DNA from: Spirochaetales bacterium
GTDB taxonomy: Bacteria; Spirochaetota; Spirochaetia; SZUA-6; DRHE01
Direction of reading: 5' to 3'
DNA length: 16,844 nucleotides
NCBI GenBank assembly: GCA_023136785.1
Contig: JAGLQP010000005.1
Span: 1-16,844, forward strand
A program made the translations under genes and the position numbers. The notes beneath the pieces were generated by a model that searched no databases, was not told where the DNA came from, and was given only the letters and a program-made list of their open reading frames with translations. Shown here one piece after another: positions 14,334-16,844 of the stretch. Every line of letters starts with the position of its first letter. Position 1 is the stretch's first letter.

Positions 14334-14362
14334 TTGCCCCATTCCGGCGATTCCGCTATCAT
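14334..14362 (+). promoter_or_regulatory. Promoter of the exported peptidase-like gene
   Basis: TTGCCC (14334-14339, 4 of 6) and TATCAT (14357-14362, 5 of 6) are separated by 17 bp. The -10 box ends 8 nt before ATG 14371, and the bases between (GATTTGCT) contain no ribosome-binding site. Confidence 0.5.
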
Positions 14363-14370
14363 GATTTGCT

Positions 14371-16844
14371 ATGAACCGGCGCCCGTTCTTCCTCCTGTTC
14401 TTCCTGCTGTGTGCCGCTTTGCCCTCCTTCAGCCTCTGGAAGACGCTGAAGACCGAAGCTTTTATCGTTTTCTACCCGGAGGGGCGGGAGCAGGAGGCGG
14501 CAGAGATCCTGGAGGTGCTGGAGTATTACCGCGGCTACACCAAAGATCTGGTCGGAGGAAAAACCAGGAGGGTGGCGATCGTGCTGGAGGATGCCGGTGT
14601 GCAGAGCAACGGCCTTACCGATGTAGCCTATCATCGAATCCTTCTGTTCCGCTCTCCTCCCTCTACCGGAACGCTCGCGTTTCATCAGAACTGGTGGCGC
14701 CTGGTAGGGGTTCACGAATACGCCCATTGGCAGCATCTCAGTGCTCGGGAAGGATTGCCCGCCCTGTTCGCAGCCCTGTTTGGAAACGCGATGGCTCCCG
14801 GAAACTTTACCCCCTCCTGGCTCAAGGAAGGGGTCTGCGTGGTTGCTGAATCGGGCATCTCCCCGTACGAGGGCAGGCTCAACGAGGGATTGTTCGACGC
14901 CTACGCTACGATCCTGGCTCAGACCGGGAGCCTGCCTTCGATCATCCAGGCTACCTACAACCTGGATGTTTTTCCGGGCGGTGCGGGTCCGTATCTATTG
15001 GGAGGGGAGTTCGTCGAGTTCCTCCTTCGCAAATACGGAAAGGAGCAGGTTGCTCGTTTTTTTATTCATTTTAGTGCCTCGGTTCTCTCCTATTTCTCCC
15101 CTGCGCTGCCCGCGGTGGGTCTGGACCGCAGCGCCCGCAAGATTTTCGGCGAGTCGATCCGCAGACTCTGGCTGGAGTGGCAGCTGGAGGTCATGAAGGC
15201 AAGCGTGTCTTTCAAGCGACCCACAAAAGCTCTCACCGACGACGGCTGGTGGCTCGACAGTCCCGTACTCTGGAAGGGTAAGGTGTACTACCAAAGATCC
15301 TTTCCCGTGAAGCCGGCCCCTTATTCCACCACCTGGAAACACCAGCTGGTGCAACTCGATCCGGACAGCGGCAGAAGTAAGGTGCTGTTTCGAAGTTCCG
15401 CCCCCTTCACCGGGCCCATGCGGGTTCGCTCCGGTGTACTGTACTACGCCGTACAGGAGATCGAGGGCGGCTACGACAATTACGTGTACGACCGTTTCGG
15501 ATTCACTTCGGTCTTGTACAGCAGGGATCTGGAAACCAGCCGCAGCCGAAAGCTGGTGAAGGAACCGTTCCGAACCTTCGAGATTCTTGAGGACGGCACG
15601 ATCCTGACCGCCAGAGACAGTAGGGACGCCTTCGGATCGGAGATTTGGTTGCACGACACGACTACGGGGGCCTCCGAGTTGGTGCTGGCAACCGACCTGC
15701 TCATCTCCGATATCGCAGCTAGCCTTGAGAATCTTTTTGTCAGCGGGCGGGCGGATTGGGATAATTTTCAGCTGTACAGGGTCGATCTTCCCGGCTGGTC
15801 CGGCGGCGGCCAAGCTCTGTCCCGGGTGGATCCGGCGGATATCCGTCTGGTAAAGCTGCACGATACTCCCTTCCAGGAAGCCGAGCTCTGTTTTGCGGAG
15901 GATCGGGTCTTCTATTCCGCCAACTACCACGGAAAGCGCACCCTCTACGAATACGAGCTGGAAACCGGTGCCGTGATGAGATCGGTGAGCAGCGACTTCG
16001 CTCGGGCGCCCGCCTGGGATCAGGAGAAGCAGATTCTCTACTACATCGGACTGAACGCCGGTGGGGAGGACCTGTATAGGGAAAAGCGGTTGGAGCGCAA
16101 AACCGCCGTACCGACGGAGGACCCCGGACAGAGCGTACCCACAGAAGCCGATCTGGCAATCCCCGAAGAGGCGATCCGTCGCGGCGGCTACTGGGACAAC
16201 CTGGCCAGCCTGGTGCCCCGCAATCGCTTTCCCGTGTTTGAGTTTGCTCTGGATCCCTACCAGATGACCTACCAGGCGGGAGCCGGTATCGCCGGAGTGA
16301 GCGCCTTGGGAGATTTACGATACGTCCTGCTTGGGTACTACGATTCCGTCGACAGGCGACCGGAGCTGGAGACCACCTTGCAGAGCAGCCTCCTCGCTCC
16401 CCTGATCACAACCCTTACCTTCTCGACCGCAGACTTGTATGAGCTATCGGCAACCCTGGAGTGGCCCCTGTACCGCAGCCTGCGAAAGGGTTTGTCCCTT
16501 ATCGCTCTCGGGATGACCGGAAGCCTGGAGTGGGGGCCGGGGGAGCAGATACAGGAACTTACCCCCTTCTCTGTAGTAGGATTTCAAGGGGCAGGTTCTT
16601 TCCTGGCCCTCCAGATCAGTTTCCCCTGGGCGCATATCGTGGATGGGGCCGATCAAGGGACCCAATATGCCCTGATTCCGAGGCTCTACGCTTCGGTTGT
16701 CTTTCTTGGCGCCGAGTTCTCGCTGCAGGCTACGGGGCTGTACGACCTGCAGGGCCTTGCGAATTGGATCTTTCCGGCGGTACCAGGGTACCCGACGAAT
16801 CTAGAGGCCAGCTGGGGAGGGTTTCTTTTCACCAGCCTGTCCAT
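14371..16844 (+). CDS. Exported gluzincin-type peptidase with probable beta-propeller and outer-membrane barrel, 3' end cut
   Basis: Open from ATG 14371 to the window edge (824 codons, incomplete). A basic start and a hydrophobic core (MNRRPFFLLFFLLCAALPSFS) form a signal peptide; Cys13 could be a spirochaete-style lipobox but lies early. Residues about 25-280 resemble a zinc metallopeptidase: HEYAH (115-119) gives two His ligands and a catalytic Glu116, and WLKEG with Glu153 fits the third ligand of gluzincins. Residues about 290-575 contain repeated short beta-motifs such as DSPVLWKGKVYYQR and DPDSGRSKVLFR, typical of TolB/PD40-like propellers. A Pro/Glu-rich linker (about 575-605) and a YWDNLASLVPRNRFP motif lead into amphipathic strands rich in aromatic residues from about 617, like an outer-membrane barrel. 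Role inferred: cell-surface or periplasmic protease anchored in the outer membrane. Domain order is supported; substrate unknown. Confidence 0.75.
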   Translation, partial: MNRRPFFLLFFLLCAALPSFSLWKTLKTEAFIVFYPEGREQEAAEILEVLEYYRGYTKDLVGGKTRRVAIVLEDAGVQSNGLTDVAYHRILLFRSPPSTGTLAFHQNWWRLVGVHEYAHWQHLSAREGLPALFAALFGNAMAPGNFTPSWLKEGVCVVAESGISPYEGRLNEGLFDAYATILAQTGSLPSIIQATYNLDVFPGGAGPYLLGGEFVEFLLRKYGKEQVARFFIHFSASVLSYFSPALPAVGLDRSARKIFGESIRRLWLEWQLEVMKASVSFKRPTKALTDDGWWLDSPVLWKGKVYYQRSFPVKPAPYSTTWKHQLVQLDPDSGRSKVLFRSSAPFTGPMRVRSGVLYYAVQEIEGGYDNYVYDRFGFTSVLYSRDLETSRSRKLVKEPFRTFEILEDGTILTARDSRDAFGSEIWLHDTTTGASELVLATDLLISDIAASLENLFVSGRADWDNFQLYRVDLPGWSGGGQALSRVDPADIRLVKLHDTPFQEAELCFAEDRVFYSANYHGKRTLYEYELETGAVMRSVSSDFARAPAWDQEKQILYYIGLNAGGEDLYREKRLERKTAVPTEDPGQSVPTEADLAIPEEAIRRGGYWDNLASLVPRNRFPVFEFALDPYQMTYQAGAGIAGVSALGDLRYVLLGYYDSVDRRPELETTLQSSLLAPLITTLTFSTADLYELSATLEWPLYRSLRKGLSLIALGMTGSLEWGPGEQIQELTPFSVVGFQGAGSFLALQISFPWAHIVDGADQGTQYALIPRLYASVVFLGAEFSLQATGLYDLQGLANWIFPAVPGYPTNLEASWGGFLFTSLS

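Noticed and set aside
14995..15930. 311-codon minus-strand open frame
   Set aside because: It is antisense to the exported peptidase-like gene, whose protein has a signal peptide, HEYAH motif and consistent domain structure.
1..16844. CRISPR arrays, tRNA or rRNA genes, insertion sequences, phage or toxin-antitoxin genes
   Set aside because: No regularly spaced repeats, transposase motifs, terminal inverted repeats or RNA gene signatures were seen; intergenic gaps are all 150 bp or shorter.

Overview
The window is about 57% G+C (by eye), gene-dense and made of ordinary single-copy chromosomal genes. No tRNA, rRNA, insertion sequence, phage gene or CRISPR array was seen. The best fit is a free-living, anaerobic member of the Spirochaetaceae (Spirochaetota). 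That assignment is an inference from the look of two large helical proteins without recognised domains (5057-6412 and 12719-14287), an FNR/HcpR-type regulator paired with a ferredoxin, and secreted outer-membrane-type proteins. The sequence alone does not prove it.

Layout: (1) The 3'-truncated N-acetylglucosamine-6-phosphate deacetylase gene (minus, 1157 to the left edge) diverges from a GNAT-type acetyltransferase gene (1239-2363), which is followed by a small one-helix membrane protein that looks like a truncated N-terminus. (2) 2701-4906 is an operon: a beta-hydroxyacid dehydrogenase, a DUF1707/LiaF-C-like protein, and a P-loop kinase-like protein that appears to start at CTG. (3) 5057-7236 has a strong promoter, a helical protein of unknown function, and a translationally coupled SDR-fold protein that lacks all four catalytic residues. 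(4) A SMUG1-type uracil-DNA glycosylase (minus) and a HAD nucleotidase (plus) diverge from promoters whose -35 boxes share bases. (5) A Crp/Fnr regulator with FNR-type recognition residues diverges from a ferredoxin-fusion gene of the frdX type, with a 20-bp FNR-like palindrome between them. (6) 14287-10445 on the minus strand is an operon: helical unknown protein, HflX GTPase, PfkB sugar kinase, all overlapping. (7) A large exported protein runs off the right edge; it combines a zinc-peptidase motif, a probable beta-propeller and a probable outer-membrane beta-barrel.

The most unusual pattern runs across the window. Five genes, including two divergent pairs (8043/8107 and 14287/14371), have a sigma70-like -10 hexamer ending only 6-8 nt before the start codon, with little or no Shine-Dalgarno sequence. 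This predicts leaderless mRNAs. Other genes in the same window have normal ribosome-binding sites 20-40 nt downstream of their promoters.
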